Origin: Parabacteroides faecalis
Lineage (GTDB): Bacteria; Bacteroidota; Bacteroidia; Bacteroidales; Tannerellaceae
Length of the DNA stretch: 51,181 nucleotides
Direction of reading: 5' to 3'
Assembly: GCF_022809355.1 (NCBI RefSeq)
Contig: NZ_JAKZMM010000031.1
Location: 1 to 51,181, forward strand
The position numbers were made by a program, and so were the translations under genes. This document shows positions 26,601 through 34,875 of the stretch, piece by piece (the stretch's first letter is position 1; each line of letters starts with the position of its first letter). The notes beneath the pieces were generated by a model. That model saw only the letters and a program-made list of their open reading frames with translations, was not told the origin of the DNA and ran no database searches.

Positions 26601-26772
26601 CATGGGCCGAAGCACCCGGATACAATACCACAACATTTGCCTGCTTGATACTGATTTCCGGATCTTCCAGTTTCGGCATCTTACTGTAGGAATAAATTCC
26701 ACCAAGAATAATAGCCACCATCAACGACCAGAACAGAGTCGGTCGCTTGATAAAGTATTTACTCAATTTCAT
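23620..26772 (-). CDS. RND efflux pump, inner-membrane permease
   Basis: This 1050-residue AcrB/MexB-type protein starts with KLSKYFIKRPTLFWSLM, the usual cytoplasmic N-terminus of RND pumps. It has twelve membrane helices in two sets separated by large periplasmic loops. The TM4 proton-relay motif GMLVDNAIVILDG and the symmetric GLMGMMIKNSIVLVDEIN in TM10-11 are intact. It exports drugs or other amphiphiles using the proton gradient. The sequence is closest in feel to the hydrophobe/amphiphile subfamily with YegN/CusA-like features, but metal export ligands are not evident. It is preceded by the adaptor and followed by the TolC partner. Confidence 0.93.
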   Translation of the reverse strand: MKLSKYFIKRPTLFWSLMVAIILGGIYSYSKMPKLEDPEISIKQANVVVLYPGASAHEVELEAVAVLEEALRSMPEVNYISSESSNGMGLVTVEMKMTVPESQVQQYWDLLRRKVNDVSAMLPSGCSTPMVIDDVSDVYGMFYALKAEGYDNREMTTYAEYLRRNLLGVNGVKRVTLFGSRDECINITLPKENLARNGMTATQIMTGIDAAHKTVEAGKYEAGNNRIQLRVSEQLKDEKDIENLLIKTMTGEQIRLGDIAQVERGYLEPQNNGFWVDGKPAIAILLSTEPGVNVTEVGKRVEARMAELMTTLPAGFESEKIFFQPDKVNKAIDSFLVNLIESVLIVVFALVFTMGFRSGLIIGSGLILTIAASFPVLLMLGTTLQRISLGAFIIAMGMLVDNAIVILDGILIDKRRGLAPKKYLFNICRKTVWPLLGATLIASSTFLCVFLAKGSASEYAHDLFLVLCVSLLISWLLAMTQVPMFAKSFLPPRIKEHPQGQDEVLNKPIHRFVRKMTSFLVDHKKVTLAVSVSLLLLAGWSFRYVKNLYFPDFDYNQFVVEYWMPSQTNPEKVRHDLLEITDRLKEKYPQIQRITASQGSAPARYCLVRPMTNGGDCYGELLVDCEDFNTCSEIIPSLRAFLRAEYPDAYIRTRRYNFSISTSHTVEVQFKGPDPAVLRRLSAEAEQIMREAQSVDPYSVQNNWKERNKSLVAYYQQMDGRRTGINRSDVGNALMAATDGLTVGALHDKDKIVRINLQIRNADGSKIQDLNDVPVWTMMPNINLSDNDMKVLLSGGMKASDVENELFKSSPLSNVTKDLDLAWEEGTVYRYDCMRAIEAECDPDYDNGSSPVKVQKEIQEKIESIPLPPGYSMRWMGEIKQQAESNEALADYYPLTLIIVLTVLLLLFNDWRKVILILICLPFVIVGVAPALIATGLPFTFMATIGMAGLMGMMIKNSIVLVDEINRLMTEEGLHPYHAIIQATVARANPVIMASATTIVGMLPLVSDPMYGSMAVSIMAGLTMGTIITLMLLPVFYAIFFKVTKPQTEE

Positions 26773-26788
26773 GGTTTACCCTCTCTGA

Positions 26789-27856
26789 TTAAATAATTCC
26801 TCCAACATTGGTTTCCGACGGAGTTTCTATGACTCCTACTTTTTCATGCTCCACCAAAGCTTTCACTCCAGCTTTCACAATACGCTCATCACCGTTTAGT
26901 CCTTGACGGATTTGCAAAGCTCCACCCGGAAGCATCCGGTCCACTATAACTTCCCGGCGACTGACAGTCGAATCTGCATTGAACAACCAGACAAAACTGT
27001 TACCACCTTCTGATTGGAATACCGAACTTTCCGGAACTACGAATGTATTTCGTACCGTTTCATTATTTTGGATGTGGATATTTACTTCTACATTCATGCC
27101 TGCAGTCAGTACTGATTGCGCTTCATGCGGTAAAGCAAATTTGACTTTATACAGTTGATTACCGTTGGCCTTTTGGTTAATACTGATCCATTTCAGGTTA
27201 AATCGTTTGTCAGGCCATTGGGGAGACACACAGTCAAAGCCTGAAAAATCAGCTTGCCGGATATATAAGGACGCAGGAATATCAGTTTCTACCTCAAAGT
27301 GATTTACATCCAGTAATGTGACAACCGCTGTCCCGGCTCCGATCATTTCGCCAGCCCGGAAATTTACTTGTTGGATATAACCACTCACTGGCGCTCTCAA
27401 TACAGTATATTCACAATTCAGCTTGCTTTGTTCTAACTGGATACGTAGTTGTTCTAATCCGGCCAAAGCCTTTTCATAATCGTTCCCACTCATACCATTT
27501 TGCTGGTACATACGTTCCATACGGCCAACTTCCTTTTGCGTCTGTTCATATTGGATCTGGGCTGCATCCAGATTCAGTTGAAAGTCTTTGCTGTCTAATG
27601 AAGCAATTACTTGACCTTGACGTACGAAGTCTCCTTCTTTTACAGCGAGCTTTTCAATAACACCACCCACGCGGAAACCAACACTGATTTCTTCTGATTC
27701 CTTGACAAATCCGGAGAAATGTTTGGTTGTAACATCTCCATTTTTAATAGGAGTCGTTAATGCTACATGATGTAATACAGGCTTTTGTTTTATATCTTGA
27801 TGGCAAGATAACAGGCAAAAGCCGATGAATACGAAAATACTTACATTCTTTTTCAT
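26789..27856 (-). CDS. RND efflux periplasmic adaptor (membrane fusion lipoprotein)
   Basis: The 355-residue lipoprotein (signal ending CLLSC) has the adaptor layout: an N-terminal barrel-sandwich half (VGGVIEKLAVKEGDFVRQGQVIASLD), an alpha-hairpin with coiled-coil character, the returning lipoyl half (LRAPVSGYIQQVNFRAGEMI), beta-barrel and membrane-proximal domains (NGDERIVKAGVKALVEHEKV). It links pump and channel. The frame is open further upstream to 27931, but that part covers the operator; ATG 27856 with GAGGT upstream is the clear start. It is first in the operon. Confidence 0.9.
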   Translation of the reverse strand: MKKNVSIFVFIGFCLLSCHQDIKQKPVLHHVALTTPIKNGDVTTKHFSGFVKESEEISVGFRVGGVIEKLAVKEGDFVRQGQVIASLDSKDFQLNLDAAQIQYEQTQKEVGRMERMYQQNGMSGNDYEKALAGLEQLRIQLEQSKLNCEYTVLRAPVSGYIQQVNFRAGEMIGAGTAVVTLLDVNHFEVETDIPASLYIRQADFSGFDCVSPQWPDKRFNLKWISINQKANGNQLYKVKFALPHEAQSVLTAGMNVEVNIHIQNNETVRNTFVVPESSVFQSEGGNSFVWLFNADSTVSRREVIVDRMLPGGALQIRQGLNGDERIVKAGVKALVEHEKVGVIETPSETNVGGII

Positions 27857-27880
27857 AAATAATACCTCTTTATTGTGCTG

Positions 27881-27888
27881 CAAAAGTA
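27881..27888 (-). promoter_or_regulatory. -7 box of the efflux operon
   Basis: TACTTTTG on the minus strand (27888-27881) matches TAnnTTTG, 24 bp before the adaptor ATG. No TTG -33 element is found at the right distance, which suits a promoter that needs an activator bound at the neighbouring palindrome. Confidence 0.5.
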
Positions 27889-27912
27889 CACCAAACGATA
27901 TATACGGCTGGA

Positions 27913-27945
27913 GGAAAATATGCACAATCATTGTGCATATTTTCC
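27913..27945. promoter_or_regulatory. Perfect 33-bp palindrome, probable operator
   Basis: Two 16-bp arms (27913-27928 and 27930-27945, core ATATGCACAAT) mirror each other perfectly around a single C at 27929. The site lies between the efflux and AraC promoters, just upstream of both -33 positions, which is where an activator or dual regulator would bind. The AraC protein encoded on the right is the obvious candidate. Confidence 0.75.
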
Positions 27946-27952
27946 GGTATAA

Positions 27953-27984
27953 TTTGCATTTTGGAGAAAATGAACTTATCTTCG
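27953..27984 (+). promoter_or_regulatory. Promoter of the AraC regulator gene
   Basis: TTTG at 27953-27956 is followed after 20 bp by TATCTTCG (27977-27984), one base off the -7 consensus. The start codon is 29 bp downstream. Confidence 0.55.
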
Positions 27985-28013
27985 TAAGGACGACTTAAAT
28001 TTTCCGATTCACC

Positions 28014-28922
28014 ATGTACCGAAAGAAGAAAATAGTTCAAATACAGATTTCACAAATTCCACATCAGTTTGCCCAAGGTGTATTGAAAGATCAATACATG
28101 CTTTTTGATAATTTGGATGAAGAAAAAACGACAAACTTGCAAAAGACGGATGATCCGATTCAAACGAATGATTTGCTTTCAATACATATCGTTCGGGGAA
28201 CACTCGAAATGGAAGTCAATCATGAAACGATTATCTTGAAAGAGAGGCAAATTATCTCGATTATGCCGGGATCAATCTTCAAGTTGCTACAGAATTCTCC
28301 GGATCTGATTTATTTTGGATTCGCCATACATACCGATCGAATTACCAAAATGCTGAGAAACCTCCGTATTGAAACCAGCTTATCAGAGCGCAGTCAATGT
28401 TTCTACAAACATCAGGGAAACGTACAGACCTTGTCTGATAGTCTTAAGATTTATAAGTTGATTAAAGATGAACTGGCTCTTCCGGCTTATCAGACACAGC
28501 CGTTAGTAATCCAGCGATATTGTGAAATCCTGACTTTGAAAGATTATAAACTATATGAAGAATCAGAACGTGCTATTGCCACTTCCACTAACAACCGCCA
28601 GGAAGAATTGTTTCATTTGTTCCTCCAGTTGCTGGAAGAGAACTATTTGAGAGAAAGGAATACCGGCTTTTATGCTTCCAAACTCTGTATTAGCCCTAAA
28701 TATTTGTCCTCTATCATCAAGGAGCAAAGTGGAAAGACTTGTGCAGATTGGATTGATGAATATATCTCCTTCAATGCACGCACTCTGTTAAAAGACAGTG
28801 CCTTGAGTATCAAACAAATCAGTGATCGGTTAGGATTTCCGTCCCAAAGCGTATTTGGCCGTTTCTTTAAGAAGGTGAATGGGGTTTCGCCTAAAGTATT
28901 TCGTAATCAACAAGATCTTTGA
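28014..28922 (+). CDS. AraC family transcriptional regulator of the efflux operon
   Basis: The 302-residue protein has an N-terminal cupin-like sensor (about 1-170) and a C-terminal AraC/XylS double helix-turn-helix: first helix pair around FYASKLCISPKYLSSIIKEQ and second around SIKQISDRLGFPSQSVFGRFFKKVNGVSP. It is divergent from the RND operon and separated by a perfect palindrome, so it very likely controls that operon and possibly itself. The inducer is unknown but may be a pump substrate. Its length and domain order are normal. Confidence 0.88.
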   Translation: MYRKKKIVQIQISQIPHQFAQGVLKDQYMLFDNLDEEKTTNLQKTDDPIQTNDLLSIHIVRGTLEMEVNHETIILKERQIISIMPGSIFKLLQNSPDLIYFGFAIHTDRITKMLRNLRIETSLSERSQCFYKHQGNVQTLSDSLKIYKLIKDELALPAYQTQPLVIQRYCEILTLKDYKLYEESERAIATSTNNRQEELFHLFLQLLEENYLRERNTGFYASKLCISPKYLSSIIKEQSGKTCADWIDEYISFNARTLLKDSALSIKQISDRLGFPSQSVFGRFFKKVNGVSPKVFRNQQDL

Positions 28923-28995
28923 TCGGGATACAATAATCAGGAATATCAGGCGTTTTATCATTGAAAACAATATTAAAACAGAGAGGAGTGATGAG

Positions 28996-29502
28996 ATGAA
29001 ACAGTGTATGTATTGGTTGGTTCTTTTGTGTTGCGTGCTATTAACCGCGACGGGTTGTCAGCATGACCCTGTCGTTTATGCGGAAAGAATTGAGATAGTG
29101 AAGGAACTTCCGGTTTATTGTTCACAGTTGGATAGCAGTAAATTGGTGTCTGCTGATGAAATCAATTGGGAGACGATAGCCTTTCAATCCGAAGATGAGG
29201 TGAAAACCTATTTTTCGGAAGCCTTCCTGCAAGCTTATCCAGATTATCTGAAAGTCGATTTTAGTAAATATACTTTGTTGGTCCGTACTTATTATGATTT
29301 TAGGGACTATGAAAAGCGAGCATTTTCGTTGGTGAAAAATATGGAAGAAAAGATCCTTTATTTTTCTATTTATACAGAAAACGTAGTTTCTGATAATCCG
29401 GAACCGGAGAAGGTTTACATAGAAAGAATAGCTTTTGTGGTGGAGAAACTGGATAAGGATTATTCGATTAAAACGACTTGTTCGGTTGGGGCCAGTGAAT
29501 AA
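28996..29502 (+). CDS. Small lipoprotein of unknown function
   Basis: The 168-residue product has a clear lipobox (LLTATGC) followed by QHDP; acidic residues next to the cysteine are typical of exported Bacteroidetes lipoproteins. The rest is soluble, mixed alpha/beta, with no motif I recognise. ATG 28996 is chosen because it starts the signal and has GAGAGGAG 8 bp upstream; the open frame itself begins at 28879 inside the AraC gene. It follows the AraC gene by 73 bp and may be co-transcribed with it, which hints at an envelope role near efflux, but this is weak. Confidence 0.6.
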   Translation: MKQCMYWLVLLCCVLLTATGCQHDPVVYAERIEIVKELPVYCSQLDSSKLVSADEINWETIAFQSEDEVKTYFSEAFLQAYPDYLKVDFSKYTLLVRTYYDFRDYEKRAFSLVKNMEEKILYFSIYTENVVSDNPEPEKVYIERIAFVVEKLDKDYSIKTTCSVGASE

Positions 29503-29537
29503 TCATGAGCATGTGTTACTTTTAGATTTAAAAAACA

Positions 29538-29562
29538 GCAGCCACCGTGGATAGGTGACTGC
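29538..29562 (-). terminator. Terminator of the HzsA-related operon
   Basis: A 9-bp stem with one G-U pair (29554-29562 with 29538-29546, arm gcagccacc) is followed on the minus strand by TGTTTTTT. It lies 17 bp past the propeller lipoprotein stop. Confidence 0.7.
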
Positions 29563-29578
29563 CGAATTAGTTTGCGTG

Positions 29579-30457
29579 TTATTCAAAGAAAGAATAGACT
29601 GTCGAAATATTGACAATCTCCGGATTATGCGGTAATTCCCAAACGGTATAATTCAAACTGTCTATTTCGAGAAGAAGTGGTTGTGTTTTGTCGTTTGTGT
29701 GTCCGTTCCAATTGCTGATAAGCGTATTTCCATTCGGATAACGAATGGCTTCGGCTACGAACAAAAGCGGATCACCTTCCAGTTGTCCCGACTGGACAGT
29801 ATGATCAGACTGACCTGTACGAGGGTTCAATTCTTCCAGTTTATGTCCATCTCCACACGAAACCAACCAATTCCCGTTGGTCAGGATTTGAACAGAAAAA
29901 GGTGTCCCGCCGCAAGGTATTCGTTTGAGTACTTCTCCTTGACGACTCATTTCAATAACTTCTCCACGTCCCATGAGAGGGATTAGATACGTGTTTTCTG
30001 GTGTCTTAACGATCTGCCTGAATTGACTGTGAATATCGGCGATCGAGGTATCGAATGTTAATTCATAAATAGGTTTGCCGTCCGCCGACAGCTCGATGAT
30101 TCGAGACGGATGCCCGCATAGGGCTAATAGGTATTTCCCGTCGGTTAGTTGTGTGGCTGTATAAAGTTCTTCTTTTTCGTCTGCTTTGAAATCCCAGAGA
30201 ACCTCTTGCTGGCGGTTGATCAATCTGGCGCCGGTTGTATAGGCATACAAGATGTTTCCTTCGGTTGTCAATTCAATATCATTGCAATCTTCGCCCGGCT
30301 GTAGCGGATGTGTCCATTCGATTTTACCGCTGGCTTTGTCAAGAATAGAAACTTGTTTCCAGCCACAGCCGGAAACAAGTAACTTTTCCTGCTTGTCATC
30401 GCAGGATGGAAATAATAACAGACAGTACAAAAGAAAATTCACTCCCCATATTTTCAT
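29579..30457 (-). CDS. Beta-propeller lipoprotein (PQQ/WD40-like)
   Basis: The 292-residue lipoprotein has a lipobox LLFPSC followed by DDK, an acidic +2/+3 signature suggesting surface export. The mature part is a run of propeller blades (for example GKIEWTHPLQPGEDCNDIEL, GNWLVSCGDGHKLEELNPRTGQ, GNTLISNWNGH) that read like a sugar-binding or protein-binding beta-propeller rather than a quinoprotein enzyme, since no catalytic residues are visible. Its start is 2 bp after the HzsA-related gene stop, so the two are translationally linked and probably work in one complex. Function is unknown. Confidence 0.65.
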   Translation of the reverse strand: MKIWGVNFLLYCLLLFPSCDDKQEKLLVSGCGWKQVSILDKASGKIEWTHPLQPGEDCNDIELTTEGNILYAYTTGARLINRQQEVLWDFKADEKEELYTATQLTDGKYLLALCGHPSRIIELSADGKPIYELTFDTSIADIHSQFRQIVKTPENTYLIPLMGRGEVIEMSRQGEVLKRIPCGGTPFSVQILTNGNWLVSCGDGHKLEELNPRTGQSDHTVQSGQLEGDPLLFVAEAIRYPNGNTLISNWNGHTNDKTQPLLLEIDSLNYTVWELPHNPEIVNISTVYSFFE

Positions 30458-30459
30458 GC

Positions 30460-33400
30460 TTAATCTTCCTCCATCACGACTCTGAATCCTACATTATATA
30501 CTTTCTGATAATCGCGGTATGGCAAGCGGAAAGAAGATGTAGCCCGATATGGCCGGTCGTACCACGAACCACCTCTTACTACACGTTTCCCTTTTCCTGC
30601 CTGAGGATCATTTCTTCCGTCGTTCTCTTGATACGGATAAGGTTGATAAACAGATCGGGTCCATTCCCAAACATTACCGTGCATGTCGAAAAGATCCCAC
30701 GGACTGCGAATGTATCTTCCTACAGATTCAGAGATGAAACCACCATCATTATAAGTCGTATCGCGTGGAATCCAGTCATCATATTTATTCGGATTCTGGA
30801 TAATCTCTGCACTTTCATAGAATTTATAAGCTGTACATGCCGCAAATTCTTTCAGTTTGATATCACCTAAGTTGGCGTATGATGAGAAATCACTCTTCAA
30901 ATCACCAAACCAGAATGCTGTATTGCTACCGGAACGGCACGCCCATTCCCATTGTGCTTCGGTTGGTAACGTGAACTTCATACCTGTTTTTTCGGATAAC
31001 CATTGACAGTATTCCATGGCTTCTTTCCAAGAGATACGAACTGCCGGCTGATTGTCTCCATTCATGGAATATCCACGTCGTCCGAACTGGTAACCATGCC
31101 GGTGTTCGTCGCGGCTGTCATGTTGAGGATTGAATGCCCGATACTGTTCATTTGTAATCTCAAAACGACCAATCCAGAATGGCTTGTCAATCTTTGTAAT
31201 TGTCTGAGGCATTTCATCCGGATGCCGTTGGCTACCCATGATGAACGAACCAGCCGGAACTTTCACCAATTCTAATTTGATACCATTTCCCAAGTCGATT
31301 GTCTTTTGGAAGTTCCCTAATCCGATTTGAGCCCATTGTGCGTTACCCCAACTGCTGTAAGCTGTTTTTATCGGATCATATAGCGGCCATTTCTCCAGGG
31401 CTGTGTCACCTACTTCTACCTGTAATGGCGCAGGTCGAACAGGCTCGATATTCTGTGGGATTTCCGGCAGCCATTCTGTTTTGATCTCCGGAGCACCGAA
31501 CATTTCCCGGTATAATGCCCGCAATTTATGACTTTCTTCGGTATTCGGATAGTTCGGAATATCAGAACGGCGGCCATGGAACGGCGCGTTGAAGTCGATC
31601 CAACAAGATAACTTTTCGATGGTTTCCTGATCCAGTTTTACATTATAATGTCCTTTCTGCAAGATTTGCATCAGTTCTGTCTGGTCGGCATGAACGTCCA
31701 TCGGTACTAACATGTGCATGTCGCTTTCAATTCCCGGACGACGAACATACCGATGCAGGTTTGCATACGATAACGTGAAATGACCTCCGTAATCTTCTCC
31801 AGCACGTCCACTGATACGTGAAGTCCAGTCTGTAATCCATTTATCACCTTTTAAATAAGGTTTGTCAGGACGGTTTTCTTGGTTATGGCAACAAATACAA
31901 TACTTATCTAATACTGGTTGTACTTCGTGCCGGTAACTGAAGCCACGTTCTTCACCATACCATTTCCGTATTTGTTGAGGCTCCTTCTTTGAAGCAATTG
32001 TCATTTTAGGAATAGGAATGGTGTTTTTATCTTCGTGGCAACCGATACAAGAAACGGTCTCACCCGGCATTCCAGTCAACCAGCTACGCATCAGCTGTAA
32101 AGCTTTTCCTTCTTCATCCAGCGGCTGAATGAATATTGCCGTATTGGCCGGTATTGTAAACATGGCAGAACCGTCTTCTTCAACATCGACTTCTCCTAAA
32201 ATCCGTTTTACATCCCAAGGACCGTCCATACCAATCGTTCCCAATAAACCGCCTTGCCGTAACGGACTGAAATCATACGACCCGATACGCAGTTTTTTCA
32301 CGGTACCTTTGGGAATTCCTTTCAATCCATCACCATGATAAATGTCCTGAAGGAAAACGGTTGCAGTCTTTTTACTCAAATCAATCCGATTCGGAATAAC
32401 CATCGGTTGCTTACGGGCTTCCAACAGAACGGGTTCCAGATAGGCGGTTTCTTCCTGTTCGGCAATAAGAGTACGGTTATCAAACCGGTCCACAAGATAC
32501 AGGCCCCATAAACTGGTCGGACTTTCTTTCATGGATACTAAAAAGTAATTCTCGTTTAATGGAAATGGCTGTAGGAATTGAGGCCATATGCCATCGGGCA
32601 GACGGTCGCGAACCAAAGGTTCCACTTTCTTGCCTGCATAAGGAATTTCTGCAATTACTCCATCTGCTTCCTGCCGGCCTTTACGTGTATCGATGACTAA
32701 TAGCCGTCCGCTTCTGGATACACTATGATGTCCGGTTGCAACACCTACGATACAAGATGGATGATTGGGAATAGGACGAGCATTGAAGAATGACGTCGGG
32801 AAATAAGAGTTCGAACCATAAAAGGAGGTTTGTGTTGTTCCGTCCGGATTCATTGTAAACATAATACGGGAGTTGGAATGAGGTATATCCGCATATTCCC
32901 AGCGTTGATATAATACGGTTCCGTTCTCCATCATTACGGGTCCCCAGTTACTATCCTGATCATATGTCAATTGCCGGGTTTGTCCGGTTGTAGGATTGTA
33001 TGTGAACAAACCGCACATCTTATTTTCTCCGTTAGTACAAGGCAAACCTAAAAAGGTTCCGGTAGAACAGAATATGTAATTTCCTTCCGGAGTATAACAT
33101 CCGTCGAAAGAATCGAAATGTTTGTAAGATTCGGGTGTTAATTGCCGAGTTTTACCAGTTTGCGTATCCAATTCAAACAAATGCCAACGGTCGGAAGTAC
33201 CTATGGACGAATACATCAATTTAGTTCCGTCAAACGAAGGCTCCGGATCGGTAACGATCATTCCATCTGCCGGTTTGTATAAAACCGTTGATTTGATTTT
33301 ACCATCTTGTACGGAAATACTGACAAACTCATTGTTCCAGCCCGTTTTCGGATTCCATATCTCTGAATTGTTCTGGAAGTTGGAAGGAGCGATTCCTAAT

Positions 33401-33792
33401 TCCCCACTCATGGCTGTACGTGCTTTTTCTCCTAAGTGTCGTTGGATAACAACCATTTTCTTCCCGGCCAAAAGAGGATTGGCAAGCAGATTCTTGTCCA
33501 GTTTCTTTAATAACTGGATAGCTTGTTTCTCTGCTTTTTTATCTTGTTTGTTCAGTCCCTCGATAAGGGTCTGCCGATTTGCTTCCAATTCCTGTATGGT
33601 CTTTTCCCAGTCTGCGTCTGCTTGATAAGTCTTAGGAAATTGCTTTTGCAAATCCAAGATTGCTGATTTATAACTTTGTGGTGAATAATAGGTTAACCGA
33701 TGAACCAAATCCTGCCATGCGTCTTGAGCCAGGATAGAAGGAATATATCCCAGCCCCAAGCACAAAGACATGCTTAGAAGAATACGTTTCAT
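30460..33792 (-). CDS. HzsA-related multidomain protein: propeller, two CXXCH sites and SUMF1-like domain
   Basis: This 1110-residue secreted protein (signal KRILLSMSLCLGLGYIPSILAQ) combines a TolB-like propeller (about 170-440, e.g. PSFDGTKLMYSS), an HzsA-middle-like beta region, two c-type heme motifs CIGCH (about 582) and CICCH (about 632), and a C-terminal SUMF1/EgtB/PvdO domain (about 838-1105) with VPAGSFIMGS, LPTEAQWEWACRSG, MHGNVWEWT and VVRGGSWYD. After GGSW the expected catalytic cysteines of true formylglycine-generating enzymes are not evident. Such proteins are known in Bacteroidetes and Planctomycetes as HzsA-related but have no assigned reaction. Heme attachment is possible but unproven. 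It is first in a two-gene operon divergent from an AraC regulator. Confidence 0.75.
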   Translation of the reverse strand: MKRILLSMSLCLGLGYIPSILAQDAWQDLVHRLTYYSPQSYKSAILDLQKQFPKTYQADADWEKTIQELEANRQTLIEGLNKQDKKAEKQAIQLLKKLDKNLLANPLLAGKKMVVIQRHLGEKARTAMSGELGIAPSNFQNNSEIWNPKTGWNNEFVSISVQDGKIKSTVLYKPADGMIVTDPEPSFDGTKLMYSSIGTSDRWHLFELDTQTGKTRQLTPESYKHFDSFDGCYTPEGNYIFCSTGTFLGLPCTNGENKMCGLFTYNPTTGQTRQLTYDQDSNWGPVMMENGTVLYQRWEYADIPHSNSRIMFTMNPDGTTQTSFYGSNSYFPTSFFNARPIPNHPSCIVGVATGHHSVSRSGRLLVIDTRKGRQEADGVIAEIPYAGKKVEPLVRDRLPDGIWPQFLQPFPLNENYFLVSMKESPTSLWGLYLVDRFDNRTLIAEQEETAYLEPVLLEARKQPMVIPNRIDLSKKTATVFLQDIYHGDGLKGIPKGTVKKLRIGSYDFSPLRQGGLLGTIGMDGPWDVKRILGEVDVEEDGSAMFTIPANTAIFIQPLDEEGKALQLMRSWLTGMPGETVSCIGCHEDKNTIPIPKMTIASKKEPQQIRKWYGEERGFSYRHEVQPVLDKYCICCHNQENRPDKPYLKGDKWITDWTSRISGRAGEDYGGHFTLSYANLHRYVRRPGIESDMHMLVPMDVHADQTELMQILQKGHYNVKLDQETIEKLSCWIDFNAPFHGRRSDIPNYPNTEESHKLRALYREMFGAPEIKTEWLPEIPQNIEPVRPAPLQVEVGDTALEKWPLYDPIKTAYSSWGNAQWAQIGLGNFQKTIDLGNGIKLELVKVPAGSFIMGSQRHPDEMPQTITKIDKPFWIGRFEITNEQYRAFNPQHDSRDEHRHGYQFGRRGYSMNGDNQPAVRISWKEAMEYCQWLSEKTGMKFTLPTEAQWEWACRSGSNTAFWFGDLKSDFSSYANLGDIKLKEFAACTAYKFYESAEIIQNPNKYDDWIPRDTTYNDGGFISESVGRYIRSPWDLFDMHGNVWEWTRSVYQPYPYQENDGRNDPQAGKGKRVVRGGSWYDRPYRATSSFRLPYRDYQKVYNVGFRVVMEED

Positions 33793-33827
33793 TATATATA
33801 GATTTAGTAAGTTAATGTTGTTTTGGA

Positions 33828-33835
33828 CAAATGTA
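33828..33835 (-). promoter_or_regulatory. -7 box of the HzsA-related operon
   Basis: TACATTTG (33835-33828, minus strand) matches TAnnTTTG, 35 bp before the start codon. A -33 element is missing, which would fit activation by the divergent AraC protein. Confidence 0.4.
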
Positions 33836-33913
33836 GGGAATATATCGGGCTTATTTTAGGGTATTAAAAGAGGAAAATTATACAAAATCAGCGATTTTCG
33901 ATATTTTATTCTT

Positions 33914-34810
33914 ATGTTTGCAAAAAACGGAGAAATGCAACAGACGGATTTATTGAATAGAAAGTCTTTATCTATACTATATACGGATTATGTTTCTGTG
34001 GGGACTTGGTGGAATTTTCAGGATGTAATCAGTCCTTTCAATCGTCTCTATCTCGTAACTGACGGCTATGCGGCTGTTCATATCCGTGGGCAACGAATGG
34101 AACTTTCGGCCGGCGATTTGTTCTTGATTCCTAAATTTACCTTTCATAGTTATACCTGTGAACAGCGTATGACACATTATTATATATGCTTTACAGATGA
34201 GATAGTTGGAGGGAGAAGCTTGTTTCAATCTTCGGCTTTGCAATTAAAACAACGGGCTACCGAATTGGACTATTTGTTGATGCAGCGTTTCTTTCAGTTG
34301 AATCCGGATAGAAAATTACCTTCTGTTGATCCTAAAGTTTATGATAATCAAAAGAATCTGTTCAAATGCAAGGAAGATTTTCCTGAGACTAATCCTGTCA
34401 AGGAGTTGGAAAGTAATGGGATACTCCTGCAACTGTTTTCCCGATTTATAACCGCTGAAAGTCTTTCTGGAGTTGAACGCACTCACTCTTGTGAGAAGAT
34501 GGATACTGTTATTCAATATATTCATCAGCATTTAGGGGAACGGATCTTTGTAACGGATTTGGCAACTCTGGCATGTCTGACACCGGATCATTTCTCAAAA
34601 GTATTTAAGCGGGTGATGGGGTTACCGCCTTGTGAGTATATTCTTGAAAAGCGAATCCAGCGTGCACAGACACTTTTGCTGACATCTGATTTGTCTATTT
34701 CCGCGATAGCCGATAAAGTGGGTATTCCGGACTTATCCCAATTTTCCCGTCTTTTCACACGATTACTGCACTGTTCTCCGCGCGAATACCGCAAGCGCTT
34801 GTTGTTATGA
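33914..34810 (+). CDS. AraC family transcriptional regulator next to the HzsA-related operon
   Basis: The 298-residue protein has an N-terminal AraC cupin sensor (about 25-110: YLVTDGYAAVHIRGQRMELSAGDLFLIP split over strands) and a C-terminal double HTH (FVTDLATLACLTPDHFSKVF and ISAIADKVGIPDLSQFSRLF, ending SPREYRKR). It is divergent from the HzsA-related gene by 121 bp and likely controls it. A -7-like TATGTTTG (33913-33920) overlaps the ATG, so an internal start at Met8 (33935) is also possible. The ligand is unknown; cupin AraC proteins of this type commonly bind sugars or related small molecules. Confidence 0.85.
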   Translation: MFAKNGEMQQTDLLNRKSLSILYTDYVSVGTWWNFQDVISPFNRLYLVTDGYAAVHIRGQRMELSAGDLFLIPKFTFHSYTCEQRMTHYYICFTDEIVGGRSLFQSSALQLKQRATELDYLLMQRFFQLNPDRKLPSVDPKVYDNQKNLFKCKEDFPETNPVKELESNGILLQLFSRFITAESLSGVERTHSCEKMDTVIQYIHQHLGERIFVTDLATLACLTPDHFSKVFKRVMGLPPCEYILEKRIQRAQTLLLTSDLSISAIADKVGIPDLSQFSRLFTRLLHCSPREYRKRLLL

Positions 34811-34835
34811 TGCTGAATTATCCAAGGAAAATTCG

Positions 34836-34843
34836 TATCTTTG
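34836..34843 (+). promoter_or_regulatory. -7 box of prfB
   Basis: TATCTTTG fits TAnnTTTG and gives a leader of about 25 nt. The -33 position has no clear TTG. Confidence 0.45.
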
Positions 34844-34875
34844 CGCCTCTAAACACTTAAACAATTCTATTATTT

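Noticed and set aside
33224-33792. Reading the SUMF1-containing protein as a true formylglycine-generating enzyme for sulfatases
   Set aside because: No sulfatase gene is nearby and the catalytic cysteines are not evident after the GGSW motif.
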